A stretch of DNA of 64,000 bases from Neobacillus niacini. GTDB lineage: Bacteria; Bacillota; Bacilli; Bacillales; Cytobacillaceae. A model generated the notes under the pieces. It saw only the letters and a list, made by a program, of their open reading frames with translations. It was not told the DNA's origin and made no database searches. Made by a program: the position numbers and the translations under genes. The stretch lies in assembly GCF_023715415.1 (NCBI RefSeq), contig NZ_JAMBOB010000009.1, forward strand, positions 62,001 through 126,000. The letters are read 5' to 3'. This document shows, piece by piece, positions 41,215-49,942 of this stretch. Position 1 is the stretch's first letter. The number at the start of each line of letters is the position of its first letter.

Positions 41215-43491
41215 ATGGCTTCATTATCAAAACAAATTAAAAAATCTTCAAAATTAAGAAAAAAGCTGCTCGCAACCGCACTAACTCTATCATTAGTTGC
41301 TCCAGTTATTGGACCACAGGCAATTTTTGCAGATGAACAAGGATATACAGGTGAAGAAGGAGAAGCTTCGCCATATACTGGCCGGGGTGCAATAACAACT
41401 TATAAAATTGCAAAAGCTGAAGGCCAGCCAGAAATTGAAGTGGCAACTCAAGATAGAATTCTTGAAATTGACGGCAAATATTTTAGAGATGCCAATGGCA
41501 ATAAAAGATTAGATGGATACGAAGACTGGACAAAGCCAGTTTCAACACGTGTCGCAGATTTGATTAGTAAAATGAGTCTTGAGCAAAAAGCTGGATTGAT
41601 GTACATAAATACTCATACTCCAGTAGCAGATCCGGCAGATGGGAAATTTGTAACCCCTGCTAACAGTAAAATCGTTACTGAGCAAAAATTGCGCCACGTT
41701 ATTTACCGTCTATCTCAAAACTTAGGCGATATTGCCAATTATAATAACCAAATGCAACAATTAGCAGAGGGTCTAGAATTAGGTATCCCGGTTGTGATTA
41801 CTTCAAATCCAAGAAACTCTGCCTCAACAGATTATACCAATATTACAAATGTTCAGGATCAACATACTTTCTGGCCTGGAACATTAGGTTTTGCAGCGGC
41901 TCGAGATGTAGAAGCTGTTGCTGAATTTGCGGATATTGCCCGTCAGGAATGGAGAGCTGCTGGTATTCGTAAGGTTTATGGATATATGGCTGACGTTGCA
42001 ACAGACCCACTTTGGGCAAGAATTGAGGAGACATTCGGCGAAGATCCAAAACTAGTTGGCGATATGAATTATGAAATCGTTAGAGGATTCCAAACTGAAG
42101 AACTTGGCAAAGACAGTGTAGCCATCACAGTTAAACACTTCCCTGGCGGTGGAGCTCGTGATGATGGACAAGACCCTCACTTTGAAAACGGCAGCTTTAA
42201 CATTTATCCTACTGAAGGAAGTTTGGAGAAATATCATATTCCTCCTTTCCAGAGAGCGATTGAAGCTGGTGTGGCATCTGTAATGCCATATTATGCATAT
42301 CCAAGTAATGATAGTGCTAATCAAGGTTTAGAACCGTATAGTGAAACTCAGCAATTCGAAGAAGTTGGAATGACTCTAAATAAAGGAATCATAGATTACT
42401 TGCGTGAAGGTCTTGGTTTCAAAGGATATATTAACTCTGACTCAGGTGCAGTTGCTGGCAGTGCATGGGGTTACCATGAAGATGAAAATGGAAATCCAAT
42501 TTCAGGGGCACAAAAAGTTGCAAAAGCACTACAAGCAGGAACTAACATTATTTCAGGTGGAGCAACACCAGAATTAGTAATTGAGGCTGTAAACGCTGAC
42601 CAAAGTCTTGAATCAAAAGTTGACGAATCAATCACTTATACACTATCAGAAATGATGACATTAGGTCTATTTGAAGACCCTTATGTAAATCCTACTGAAG
42701 CTATTGCTGCGGCAAACAATGAAGAACATAGAGCATTAGCGTATGATGCACATCAAAAGTCAGTCGTTCTAATGCGTAATGATAAAATCGATGGTGGTAA
42801 AAAACTATTACCATTAACTAATGGAAAGTTAAAAGATGTTAAACTATATGTTGAGGGATTTGTTGGAGTTGCAGCACCAAGAAGCTTAAAAGGTGAAGAA
42901 GCTGCAAAATATGTAGCTGATAATTCTGCCTTACAATCTGCTGGATTTACTGCAGACTTAAAGAAAACACTTACAGAAAAATTCCCTAACATCGAATTAG
43001 TTGAAAGCGTTGAGGAAGCAACACATGCTTATGTATATGTAAAACCAACTCAATCGAACTGGGATAATAATCCACGTATTGATATTAATGAAACAACTGG
43101 AATATCTGATGTAGACCGAATTGTTAAAATTCAAAAAACTGTTCCAACCATCACTGCTTTAAACTTTACGAACCAATGGCTTATTAATGAACTTGAGCCA
43201 AATGCTGCAGCATTAATTGGTACTTTTGGTACACTACAGGAAGCTGTATTTGACGTAATCACTGGAAAATTCAAACCTGTAGGAAAACTTCCATTCGCTA
43301 TTCCAGCTAGTGCAGAAGCGGTAGAAAAAGAAGTTGGGGATGTTCCAAGCTTTGCGCCTGAAGAATATGCAGATTTCGAATATGTGAATAAAAATAATGA
43401 CAAATACGAATACGGATTTGGTCTTTCTTACAGCGATGGCAACAACGGAAAAGCTGTAGGTAAACCTGACCATGCTGGAAACAAGAAATAG
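41215..43491 (+). CDS. Secreted glycoside hydrolase family 3 enzyme
   Basis: This 758-residue protein has a long twin-basic-to-hydrophobic signal peptide (cleavage near AIFADEQ, residue 40). GH3 signatures are RVADLISKMSLEQKAGLM, ITVKHFPGGGARDDGQDPH and GYINSDSGAV, with the nucleophile Asp. Domain 2 ends in KYEYGFGLSY, after which there is only a short charged tail: the fibronectin-III-like third domain seen in many GH3 beta-glucosidases is missing. It probably releases terminal glycosyl residues outside the cell for the transporters upstream. Substrate (glucoside, xyloside or glucuronide side chain) is undecided. Confidence 0.85.
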   Translation: MASLSKQIKKSSKLRKKLLATALTLSLVAPVIGPQAIFADEQGYTGEEGEASPYTGRGAITTYKIAKAEGQPEIEVATQDRILEIDGKYFRDANGNKRLDGYEDWTKPVSTRVADLISKMSLEQKAGLMYINTHTPVADPADGKFVTPANSKIVTEQKLRHVIYRLSQNLGDIANYNNQMQQLAEGLELGIPVVITSNPRNSASTDYTNITNVQDQHTFWPGTLGFAAARDVEAVAEFADIARQEWRAAGIRKVYGYMADVATDPLWARIEETFGEDPKLVGDMNYEIVRGFQTEELGKDSVAITVKHFPGGGARDDGQDPHFENGSFNIYPTEGSLEKYHIPPFQRAIEAGVASVMPYYAYPSNDSANQGLEPYSETQQFEEVGMTLNKGIIDYLREGLGFKGYINSDSGAVAGSAWGYHEDENGNPISGAQKVAKALQAGTNIISGGATPELVIEAVNADQSLESKVDESITYTLSEMMTLGLFEDPYVNPTEAIAAANNEEHRALAYDAHQKSVVLMRNDKIDGGKKLLPLTNGKLKDVKLYVEGFVGVAAPRSLKGEEAAKYVADNSALQSAGFTADLKKTLTEKFPNIELVESVEEATHAYVYVKPTQSNWDNNPRIDINETTGISDVDRIVKIQKTVPTITALNFTNQWLINELEPNAAALIGTFGTLQEAVFDVITGKFKPVGKLPFAIPASAEAVEKEVGDVPSFAPEEYADFEYVNKNNDKYEYGFGLSYSDGNNGKAVGKPDHAGNKK

Positions 43492-43566
43492 TAAGGTATA
43501 GAAGAAATAGGAGCTGTCCGACAAGATTCAAAATTACGATGACTCTATTACAATAATAGATATATT

Positions 43567-43618
43567 AAAAAAAAGCGATGCAGCTCGGTTATTCTCAAGC
43601 TGCATCGCCCTCTTTTTT
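43567..43618. terminator. Bidirectional terminator between GH3 gene and queT
   Basis: GCGATGCAGCT (43575-43585) pairs perfectly with AGCTGCATCGC (43598-43608), with an A-run left and a T-run right. Confidence 0.9.
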
Positions 43619-43620
43619 AT

Positions 43621-44106
43621 TTATACTCTTTTTTCGAAATTTACTCGCTTGTTTATGAAATATATAATCGGCATACCGACAGCCATTACGACAAATTCTC
43701 CAACAGCCACAGTCAGCCAGGTAAATAAGAATGGCAATTCGAATGCTAGGTTTAATTCCCAAGCAATCAAGAACATAGTGAAGGTGAAGACAACGGTATT
43801 CACAATCATACGTGCCCAGATTCCTTTAATGAAGCGTGCGGATAAAATTGTAATCGATAAGGCTAATAATGATTGACCGACACCGAAAACGAGGTCATAG
43901 GCGACCATCGGTGAAAAGAATAGGTTGGATAAAAATACCCCAATAATGATTCCGAAGAGATACTTCTTATTGAAGACAATAAGATGGTTGAACATTTCGG
44001 ATATACGGAATTGGATATTTGTAAAACCAAAAGGTGCGATTAAACCGGAAACAGCAATGTATAACGCTGCCAGTATCGCGTTAACAACAAGTGTTTTTAT
44101 TTTCAT
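43621..44106 (-). CDS. queT: QueT-type queuosine precursor transporter
   Basis: This 161-residue membrane protein has about five helices and the QueT pattern NAILAALYIAVSGLIAPFGFTNIQFRISEMFNHL and VYDL/AYDLVFGVGQSLLAL. It is the substrate-binding (S) component that takes up preQ0/preQ1 or queuine, working with a shared ECF module. The frame extends upstream, but that region is the preQ1 riboswitch; the ATG at 44106 follows AGGAGAG. The ECF genes at 44995-47566 may supply its energising module. Confidence 0.88.
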   Translation of the reverse strand: MKIKTLVVNAILAALYIAVSGLIAPFGFTNIQFRISEMFNHLIVFNKKYLFGIIIGVFLSNLFFSPMVAYDLVFGVGQSLLALSITILSARFIKGIWARMIVNTVVFTFTMFLIAWELNLAFELPFLFTWLTVAVGEFVVMAVGMPIIYFINKRVNFEKRV

Positions 44107-44111
44107 ATTCA

Positions 44112-44157
44112 GTTCTCTCCTTAGTTTTTTTACGTGGGAGGTTCTCGAACCACGTTT
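44112..44157 (-). ncRNA. PreQ1-I riboswitch controlling queT
   Basis: On the minus strand ACGTGG pairs with CCACGT around TTCGAGAACCTC, followed by AAAAAAACTAAGGAG. This is the class I preQ1 aptamer: a short P1 stem, a C-rich loop and an A-rich tail that contains the Shine-Dalgarno sequence. Ligand binding should sequester AGGAG and block translation. Confidence 0.85.
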
Positions 44158-44316
44158 TTCTGACAAAATAATATATTAATATATACGAATCTACTAGTCA
44201 ACACAAAGTTAGGCCTCATGATAAATAATCTTCAGTAAAGTTAATTATATGCTTGTTAATTGGATATTATTGGCCTTTTTGTACATTCTAATAGTAAAAA
44301 AGGAAAGTTGATATAT

Positions 44317-44811
44317 ATGGATAATAAAAAGAAGTACGTGTTAGTTATTATGTTGTTGCCCTGGTTGACGGTACCGTTCATTGGAAAAAAAGCATTGAAA
44401 CGCTTTTCGCTTACTTCTTTATTTGTCGGTCTTTTATTTGGGGTCCAGTCTGTTTATGCCAATAAAAAAGGCTGGTGGAGGGTTTATACACAATTATTCC
44501 CGAATGTAATGGGGGAAGTCCCATTCATAATTGGACCATTTTTTGTCGGAGCCATCTGGATTTTGAAATTTACATTTGGTAAATTTCTTCGTTCTACCTT
44601 GCTCAATCTAGGTGTGGATTTTTTTCATATCTTTGTATTTGTTAGATGGTTACAAAGGATGGGGATCGCTTCGCTCATTCGCTTAAAAGACTATCAAGCC
44701 TTGATTTTATTTTCAGCAAATGCTGCCATTATGTACGGATTTCAGTGGCTAATTGATAAGAAGGTAAATCCAGAGAAAACTAAATCGTTAATCAAAAGAA
44801 TTTTATCCTAA
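44317..44811 (+). CDS. Membrane protein of unknown function
   Basis: This protein of about 164 residues has four or five hydrophobic segments and contains PWLTVPFIGKKALKRF near the N-terminus and a basic tail (KKVNPEKTKSLIKRIL). The frame is open from 44260, but AGGAAAG lies at normal distance before the ATG at 44317. It resembles uncharacterised Bacillus membrane proteins. It stands alone, with a stem-loop behind it. Confidence 0.6.
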   Translation: MDNKKKYVLVIMLLPWLTVPFIGKKALKRFSLTSLFVGLLFGVQSVYANKKGWWRVYTQLFPNVMGEVPFIIGPFFVGAIWILKFTFGKFLRSTLLNLGVDFFHIFVFVRWLQRMGIASLIRLKDYQALILFSANAAIMYGFQWLIDKKVNPEKTKSLIKRILS

Positions 44812-44824
44812 ATAATTTGAGAAT

Positions 44825-44852
44825 GGCCAGACTCTATAAAAGTGTTCTGGCC
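44825..44852 (+). terminator. Stem-loop after the membrane protein gene
   Basis: GGCCAGA pairs with TCTGGCC around a 14-nt loop. There is no real T-run. Confidence 0.5.
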
Positions 44853-44994
44853 TAGATTTATTATATAAATAGATAAAATAATGCTATAGGATACCCCCAT
44901 TTTAATCTTCATGCTATTATATTTCTTGTGAATCAATTACTATGATTGAATAATATTCAGAAAATTACTAAAATAGAGGGAGAGGGGGGGTTGG

Positions 44995-45843
44995 ATGAAA
45001 CCCATTATTGCTTTAGAAAATGTTTCATTTTCGTACAAAATCAATGAGAACAATTCTGTTTCTGTTCTAAAGGATATCTCTTTTTCTATTTTTCCAGGAG
45101 AATATGTTGCCATTATCGGACATAATGGTTCAGGAAAATCAACATTATCCAAGCATTTGAATGGACTCCTAACACCTGGCTCAGGGGATGTTTGGGTTCA
45201 TGGGTACAATACGAAGGACGATAGCAAGAAGCTTGATATCCGAAGAGGAGTTGGGATGGTCTTTCAGCATCCTGATAATCAAATTGTTGCGACCATTGTC
45301 GAGGAAGACGTAGCTTTCGGATTAGAGAATATCGGTGTACCGAGAGCGGAAATGAAGCAAAGAATCGATGAGGCTTTAGAGGTAGTAAAGATGTCTGAAT
45401 TTCGGAAAAGACCTCCACACCATTTATCAGGAGGACAAAAGCAAAGAGTAGCCATTGCTGGCGTGCTGGCAATGCGGCCAGACTGTATTGTATTTGATGA
45501 GTCCACGAGTATGCTCGATACCTTTGGCAGAAATGAAGTCCTTCAGGTTATGAGACAAATGAATGAGATGGGAATGACGATTATTACGGTTACCCATCGC
45601 ATGTCTGAAGCGGCTGAAGCTGACCGTATTATCGTAGTGGAAGACGGGAAAATTGTGATGGATGGAAATCCACGTGAAATTTTTAAACATAAAGAGATGT
45701 TAATGCAATTGCAATTAGACATTCCAGCTGTTAGTCAGATGGCAGAAATGGTCCATAATAAAATTCCAACTTTTTCAAAAGAGTTAATCCATGAGGATGA
45801 ACTAATTAATGAAGTTAACAGAGTTTCAAAAGCAAGGAGCTAA
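44995..45843 (+). CDS. ecfA1: ECF transporter ATPase subunit A1
   Basis: This 282-residue ABC ATPase has Walker A GHNGSGKST, signature LSGGQKQRVAIAG and Walker B CIVFDEST. In ECF ATPases of type A1 the Glu after Walker B is followed by STSMLD as here. It pairs with EcfA2 to power vitamin uptake. The ribosome binding site is a G-rich GGGGGG. First gene of an A1-A2-T-S operon. Confidence 0.9.
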   Translation: MKPIIALENVSFSYKINENNSVSVLKDISFSIFPGEYVAIIGHNGSGKSTLSKHLNGLLTPGSGDVWVHGYNTKDDSKKLDIRRGVGMVFQHPDNQIVATIVEEDVAFGLENIGVPRAEMKQRIDEALEVVKMSEFRKRPPHHLSGGQKQRVAIAGVLAMRPDCIVFDESTSMLDTFGRNEVLQVMRQMNEMGMTIITVTHRMSEAAEADRIIVVEDGKIVMDGNPREIFKHKEMLMQLQLDIPAVSQMAEMVHNKIPTFSKELIHEDELINEVNRVSKARS

Positions 45844-45855
45844 GGAAGTGGTTTA

Positions 45856-46731
45856 ATGCCAATCATCGAAATAGAAAACCTATCTCATACATATATGAAA
45901 GGAACCCCAATGGAGCATAAAGCTTTAAAGGGTACAAGCATGGTGGTCAATGAGGGAGAATGTATTGCCATTATTGGTCACACTGGTTCAGGGAAGTCTA
46001 CCCTTATTCAGCATTTTAATGGCCTGATCCGGCCAGATTCGGGGAAAGCCATCATTGATGGAGTAGATTTATCGAAAAAACGGATTGATATAAAAGCCTT
46101 GAGAAGAAAAGTTGGACTTGTTTTTCAAAATCCAGAGGATCAAATTTTTGAAAAATTAATTGGTGATGATATAGCTTATGGACCCTTTAAACTAGGTTTG
46201 CCTTTGAAGGAAGTGAGGGAACGAGTTAAATGGGCGATGGACATGGTTGGCTTGGATTTTGAGGAAATGAAGGACCGCCAGACATTTGCCTTAAGCGGCG
46301 GGCAGAAGCGTAAAGTTGCACTTGCCGGCATATTAGCGTTAAAGCCAAAGATACTCGTACTTGATGAACCAACAGCAGGGCTTGATCCCAGGTCCCGAAA
46401 TGAGTTGTTGGATAAAATAAAGTCCCTTAATAAATTGGAAAATTTAACGGTTATTTTCGTTTCGCACAATATGGAGGAAGTTGCCTATTTAGCTGATAGA
46501 ATTTATGTCATGGCAAATGGCACGGATGTGCTAACGGGTACTCCAGAAGATATCTTTACGGATAAGGAAAATCTGCAGCGCTATGAAATTGGAACACCCG
46601 AAACGGTACAAGCTTTATACAGGCTGAAAGACCTTGGGTACCATGTGAACACTTCTGCTTTTACGATTTCGGAAGCAACAGGCGAAATCATAAAGGTTCT
46701 TGCCAATGGGGAGGGAGGCAATCGTGGCTAG
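45856..46731 (+). CDS. ecfA2: ECF transporter ATPase subunit A2
   Basis: This 291-residue ABC ATPase has GHTGSGKST (Walker A), LSGGQKRKVALAG (signature) and ILVLDEPTAGLDP (Walker B), as in EcfA2/CbiO2. It forms the heterodimeric ATPase with EcfA1. It starts 12 bp after ecfA1 and overlaps ecfT by eight bases, so stoichiometric, coupled translation is expected. Confidence 0.92.
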   Translation: MPIIEIENLSHTYMKGTPMEHKALKGTSMVVNEGECIAIIGHTGSGKSTLIQHFNGLIRPDSGKAIIDGVDLSKKRIDIKALRRKVGLVFQNPEDQIFEKLIGDDIAYGPFKLGLPLKEVRERVKWAMDMVGLDFEEMKDRQTFALSGGQKRKVALAGILALKPKILVLDEPTAGLDPRSRNELLDKIKSLNKLENLTVIFVSHNMEEVAYLADRIYVMANGTDVLTGTPEDIFTDKENLQRYEIGTPETVQALYRLKDLGYHVNTSAFTISEATGEIIKVLANGEGGNRG

Positions 46732-47566
46732 TGAATTCGAATTATCAAGAAATATTACGATTGGTCAATACGTCCCTACGGATTCTTTTATCCATCGTCT
46801 AGACCCGAGAATAAAGCTATTAGTGTTTACCATTCTTGTATTAGCCATTGCCCTTAATACTAGTTATCTAGGAAATGCTCTTGGTCTCTTATTAGCTATT
46901 TATTTATTCTGGGCATCCAAAATCCCTATCAGTTATGGGTTATCAGGGATTAAACCGGCTATTCCCTTTATCATTATTTTAGCTGTATTGCAGCTTATCT
47001 TCCAAGGGAATGTATTTTCTGGCGGGACGGTATTTTTTGAGTATGGATTCATCTTAATTACGAGTGAAAGTATTCGACTTGTCATTGTTTCAGCTGTGCG
47101 TTTTGTAGAGATTATCTTATTAAGCAGTGTTCTTACGCTATCTACTTCTACAACTGATTTAACTCATGCCATTCAAAGTTTATTAAGTCCTTTGAAAAAA
47201 ATAAAATTTCCTGTCCATGAAATTTCATTAATTATTACGATAGCGATTCGCTTTGTACCCACTTTTGCGATTGAAATGGAGAAAATGATGAAGGCGCAAG
47301 CCTCAAGAGGGGCAGATTTCGGATCTGGAGAATGGTGGAGAATTATTCAGAGGACCAAGGATATGCTGCCCATTATTATCCCCCTATTTAATATCGCGTT
47401 ATCTAGGGCAGAGGATTTGATTTTAGCGATGGAATCTCGCTGTTATACTCCTGGGAATGATAGGAGTTCTTATTCTGTTTACCAATCAATCGGACGAGAT
47501 TACATCGTATTAGTCATTGGGCTATTAATTTCAGCACTACTACTTTTTTATCATTTTCCATTTTAG
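46724..47566 (+). CDS. ecfT: ECF transporter transmembrane subunit T
   Basis: This 280-residue membrane protein has about five helices, with the ECF-T coupling motif AQASRGADFG (ARG type) that docks into the ATPases, and a second small motif near AMESRCYTPG. The GTG at 46724 is five bases after GGGAGG and overlaps the ecfA2 stop; an earlier in-frame ATG would lie within ecfA2. Confidence 0.88.
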   Translation: MASEFELSRNITIGQYVPTDSFIHRLDPRIKLLVFTILVLAIALNTSYLGNALGLLLAIYLFWASKIPISYGLSGIKPAIPFIIILAVLQLIFQGNVFSGGTVFFEYGFILITSESIRLVIVSAVRFVEIILLSSVLTLSTSTTDLTHAIQSLLSPLKKIKFPVHEISLIITIAIRFVPTFAIEMEKMMKAQASRGADFGSGEWWRIIQRTKDMLPIIIPLFNIALSRAEDLILAMESRCYTPGNDRSSYSVYQSIGRDYIVLVIGLLISALLLFYHFPF

Positions 47567-47593
47567 ATAAGAAATAAAAGGGGGAGAAATAGA

Positions 47594-48145
47594 ATGAAAG
47601 GTTCATTAAGTGTTCGAAATATTGTCATCGCTGGGGTACTTGGTGCAGTTGCCATCCTTTTAGGGGTAACTCGGTTAGGGTATATTCCGGTACCTACTGC
47701 TGCTGGAAATGCAACCATCATGCATATCCCTGCGATTATTGGCGGAATCATGCAAGGGCCGGTTGTAGGAGCCATCGTCGGAATTATCTTTGGTGTTTCC
47801 TCTTTCTTAAATGCTACCGTTCCACTGTTCAAGGATCCGTTAGTAGCCATTCTTCCTAGAATTTTTATCGGTGTCGTCGCCTGGCTAGTGTATGTGGGGA
47901 TTCGTAGAAGGAGTGAATATCTTGCTATTGGGACTGCGGCATTCTTAGGAACCTTGACCAATACCGTACTTGTATTAACCATGGCCGTCATTAGAGGGTA
48001 TATGGGGGCTGAAGTAGCTTGGACGGTTGCAATCACGAGCGGAATTCCAGAAGCAATCGTTGGTACGATTGTGACATTAGCTGTTGTATTAGCGTGGAAG
48101 CAAATTGGCAAAGGAAAGAAATCGAAGATATCAGAAGATTTATAA
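47594..48145 (+). CDS. ECF transporter substrate-binding S component
   Basis: This 183-residue protein has about six hydrophobic helices and the small-residue-rich first helix (VIAGVLGAVAILLG) by which S components dock to EcfT, then TAAGNATIMHIPAIIGGIMQGPVVGAIVG, a pattern of the vitamin/pantothenate-like S component superfamily. It is the last gene of the operon and decides its cargo, which I cannot name: pantothenate, thiamin precursor or another vitamin. A terminator follows. Confidence 0.75.
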   Translation: MKGSLSVRNIVIAGVLGAVAILLGVTRLGYIPVPTAAGNATIMHIPAIIGGIMQGPVVGAIVGIIFGVSSFLNATVPLFKDPLVAILPRIFIGVVAWLVYVGIRRRSEYLAIGTAAFLGTLTNTVLVLTMAVIRGYMGAEVAWTVAITSGIPEAIVGTIVTLAVVLAWKQIGKGKKSKISEDL

Positions 48146-48163
48146 TCTAATTTTGATAAAATC

Positions 48164-48197
48164 AACCCATTGGGCTTAGGCACCAATGGGTTTCTTA
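48164..48197 (+). terminator. Terminator of the ECF operon
   Basis: AACCCATTGG pairs perfectly with CCAATGGGTT around GCTTAGGCA; a short T-rich tail follows. Confidence 0.78.
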
Positions 48198-48224
48198 ATT
48201 AAATAAAGTGTAAAGGGGAATAGT

Positions 48225-48617
48225 ATGTTACATCATGTGGAGATATATGTTTCAAACCTTTCAAAAAGTGTAGATTTTTGGGGCTGGCTGCTACCTGAAT
48301 TAGGATATGAACCCTATCAAAAGTGGGATGCTGGTATAAGTTGGAAGCATCATGAAACCTATCTGGTATTTGTGCAAGCCGAAGAAAGATACCTGGATAT
48401 TCCATACCATCGCTGCAGAGCAGGGCTGAATCATCTTGCCTTTCATGGGAACTCAAGGGAACATATTGATGAACTAACACAAGCTCTACTGGATAGGGGA
48501 ATACAAATTTTATACAAAGACAAGCATCCGTATGCCGGAGGAAGAGACTACTATGCTGTATTTTTCGAGGACCCGGATCGTATTAAAGTAGAACTAGTCG
48601 CACCAAGCGTGGATTAA
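48225..48617 (+). CDS. VOC-family protein (glyoxalase/dioxygenase fold)
   Basis: This 130-residue protein has a single VOC domain (two beta-alpha-beta-beta-beta modules): it starts MLHHVEIYVSNLSKSVDFW and ends YYAVFFEDPDRIKVELVAP. Candidate metal ligands are His4, His73 (LNHLAFH) and Glu near the end (KVEL). It may be a lactoylglutathione-lyase-like or metal-dependent isomerase; the substrate is unknown. GGGGA lies before the ATG. Confidence 0.8.
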   Translation: MLHHVEIYVSNLSKSVDFWGWLLPELGYEPYQKWDAGISWKHHETYLVFVQAEERYLDIPYHRCRAGLNHLAFHGNSREHIDELTQALLDRGIQILYKDKHPYAGGRDYYAVFFEDPDRIKVELVAPSVD

Positions 48618-48633
48618 GGGATATTTTTGAAAG

Positions 48634-48676
48634 TGTGATTTACATCACGAAATTCCATCGCTTATATCTTTATAAT
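48634..48676 (+). promoter_or_regulatory. Fnr-type box and promoter of the globin gene
   Basis: TGTGA-TTTACA-TCACG (48634-48649) matches the Fnr/CRP half-sites TGTGA and TCACA with one mismatch. TATAAT is at 48671-48676. With a start at about 48683 the box centre lies at -41.5, the class II activator position. Confidence 0.65.
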
Positions 48677-48702
48677 CGAAAGAAAGTATAAGGGGTGTAG
48701 AA

Positions 48703-49095
48703 ATGGAATATAAATTCAAAACACTTTATAGTGAAATCGGCGGGCAGGAAACGATTGACAAGCTCGTTGCGGCCTTTTATCCTCGGGTATATGCAGATCC
48801 TGAATTACGTCCATTGTTTGAAGGGGACATGGAGGAAATTATGAGGAAGCAAAGAATGTTCCTTCCGCAATTCTTGGGCGGTCCTGCTCTTTACAGCCAG
48901 GAATTCGGCCCGCCGGCAATGCAGCATCGTCATCTTCCTTTTGAGGTTACACCAAGAAGAGCACAGTGCTGGCTTCGTTGTATGAAAGAAGCCTTTCAAG
49001 AGATTGGTCTTTATGATACACCAGCAGGGCTCGCCTTTTATGATCGATTAACGCAAGTTGCTGGGATTATGGTAAATAGTCCGGATAGAGAATGA
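48703..49095 (+). CDS. Truncated haemoglobin, group II (YjbI-like)
   Basis: This 130-residue globin has the 2-on-2 fold features: FYPRVY with a B10 Tyr, the proximal His in QHRHLPFEVT, and Trp at G8 in AQCWLRCM, which marks group II (trHbO). It binds O2 or NO and is often tied to oxidative or nitrosative stress. AAGGGGTG is the ribosome binding site. The promoter carries an Fnr-like box at -41.5, so low oxygen probably induces it. Confidence 0.92.
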   Translation: MEYKFKTLYSEIGGQETIDKLVAAFYPRVYADPELRPLFEGDMEEIMRKQRMFLPQFLGGPALYSQEFGPPAMQHRHLPFEVTPRRAQCWLRCMKEAFQEIGLYDTPAGLAFYDRLTQVAGIMVNSPDRE

Positions 49096-49101
49096 AAAAT
49101 C

Positions 49102-49135
49102 AAAGGGTGTCCACAAACTGGGCACCCTTTTGGTG
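49102..49135. terminator. Bidirectional terminator after the globin gene
   Basis: AAAGGGTG-t-CC pairs with GG-g-CACCCTTT around ACAAACT. Confidence 0.78.
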
Positions 49136-49147
49136 AGTATAAATCCT

Positions 49148-49942
49148 CTAGCTTCTTAAAAAACCACCTTCTGAATTGAATATCTGACCTGTAATCCACG
49201 CCGCTTCTTCGCTGGCAAGGAATGCAACTAGGCGGGCTGCATCTTCTGGTAATCCAATACGTCCGGATGGAAACTTTGGCAATATTGCTTGCTTTATCTC
49301 TTCATTCATCCAACCAGTGTCAGTAGGACCTGGGTTTACTGCATTAACTGTAATTCCAAGTGGGGCAACCTCTGCGGATAAGGAAAGGGTAAAGGCAGAA
49401 ATAGCACCCTTGGTAGAAGCATAAGCCAATTCACCTGCCATTGGTCCAAGTGCCTGTCCGGATGTAAGGTTAATAATTCTGCCCATCGCTTTTTGGGATT
49501 GGCTAAAACGGCGTGCAAATTCAACCGATAATAGGAAAGTTGCCCTCATATTTACTGCATAATGGTCATCTAGCGTTTTTGCATCTAAATTCATATACCC
49601 ATCTCTTGAAGAATAGGCTGCATTATTAACTAGAATGGTTGGTGAACCTATTTCGGCAGCCACGGCGTCAAGCAATTTATATGAAGAACTTGAATCAGCT
49701 AAATCAACTTCTAAGTTGCCACACCTAACACCATAATCTCGGATGCTGCATTCAAATTTTTTTACCCAATCTGTATTTGAACCCCAATGGGTAAAGAAAA
49801 TATCTACACCTTCTGCTGCTATTTTATTGCATATCGCAGCTCCAATTCCATTTTCATGACTTACACCTGTAACTAATGCAACATGGCCATTTAGTTTGTA
49901 AATAATATCACCCTCATAAATATTAAAATAGTAAAAACACAT
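49148..49942 (-). CDS. Short-chain dehydrogenase/reductase, FabG-like; start uncertain
   Basis: This classical SDR of about 260 residues has TGVSHENGIGAAI (variant cofactor motif), NNAAYSS, the catalytic YASTK and the closing NAVNPGPTDTGWM and GQIFNSEGG. It is probably a 3-oxoacyl-ACP-reductase-like or sugar/alcohol dehydrogenase. The only conventional start codons in frame (TTG 49954, ATG 49942) lie inside the terminator stem of the neighbouring operon and lack a ribosome binding site. GAGGGTGAT further in precedes ATT codons near 49906-49903 where the conserved YKLNGHVALVTG begins. Start therefore unresolved. Confidence 0.75.
   Translation of the reverse strand: MCFYYFNIYEGDIIYKLNGHVALVTGVSHENGIGAAICNKIAAEGVDIFFTHWGSNTDWVKKFECSIRDYGVRCGNLEVDLADSSSSYKLLDAVAAEIGSPTILVNNAAYSSRDGYMNLDAKTLDDHYAVNMRATFLLSVEFARRFSQSQKAMGRIINLTSGQALGPMAGELAYASTKGAISAFTLSLSAEVAPLGITVNAVNPGPTDTGWMNEEIKQAILPKFPSGRIGLPEDAARLVAFLASEEAAWITGQIFNSEGGFLRS

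Noticed and set aside
47563-48186. A 207-codon minus-strand frame opposite the ECF S component
   Set aside because: It mirrors a hydrophobic protein, gives Pro/Thr-rich low-complexity sequence and has no ribosome binding site; the plus-strand S component fits the operon.
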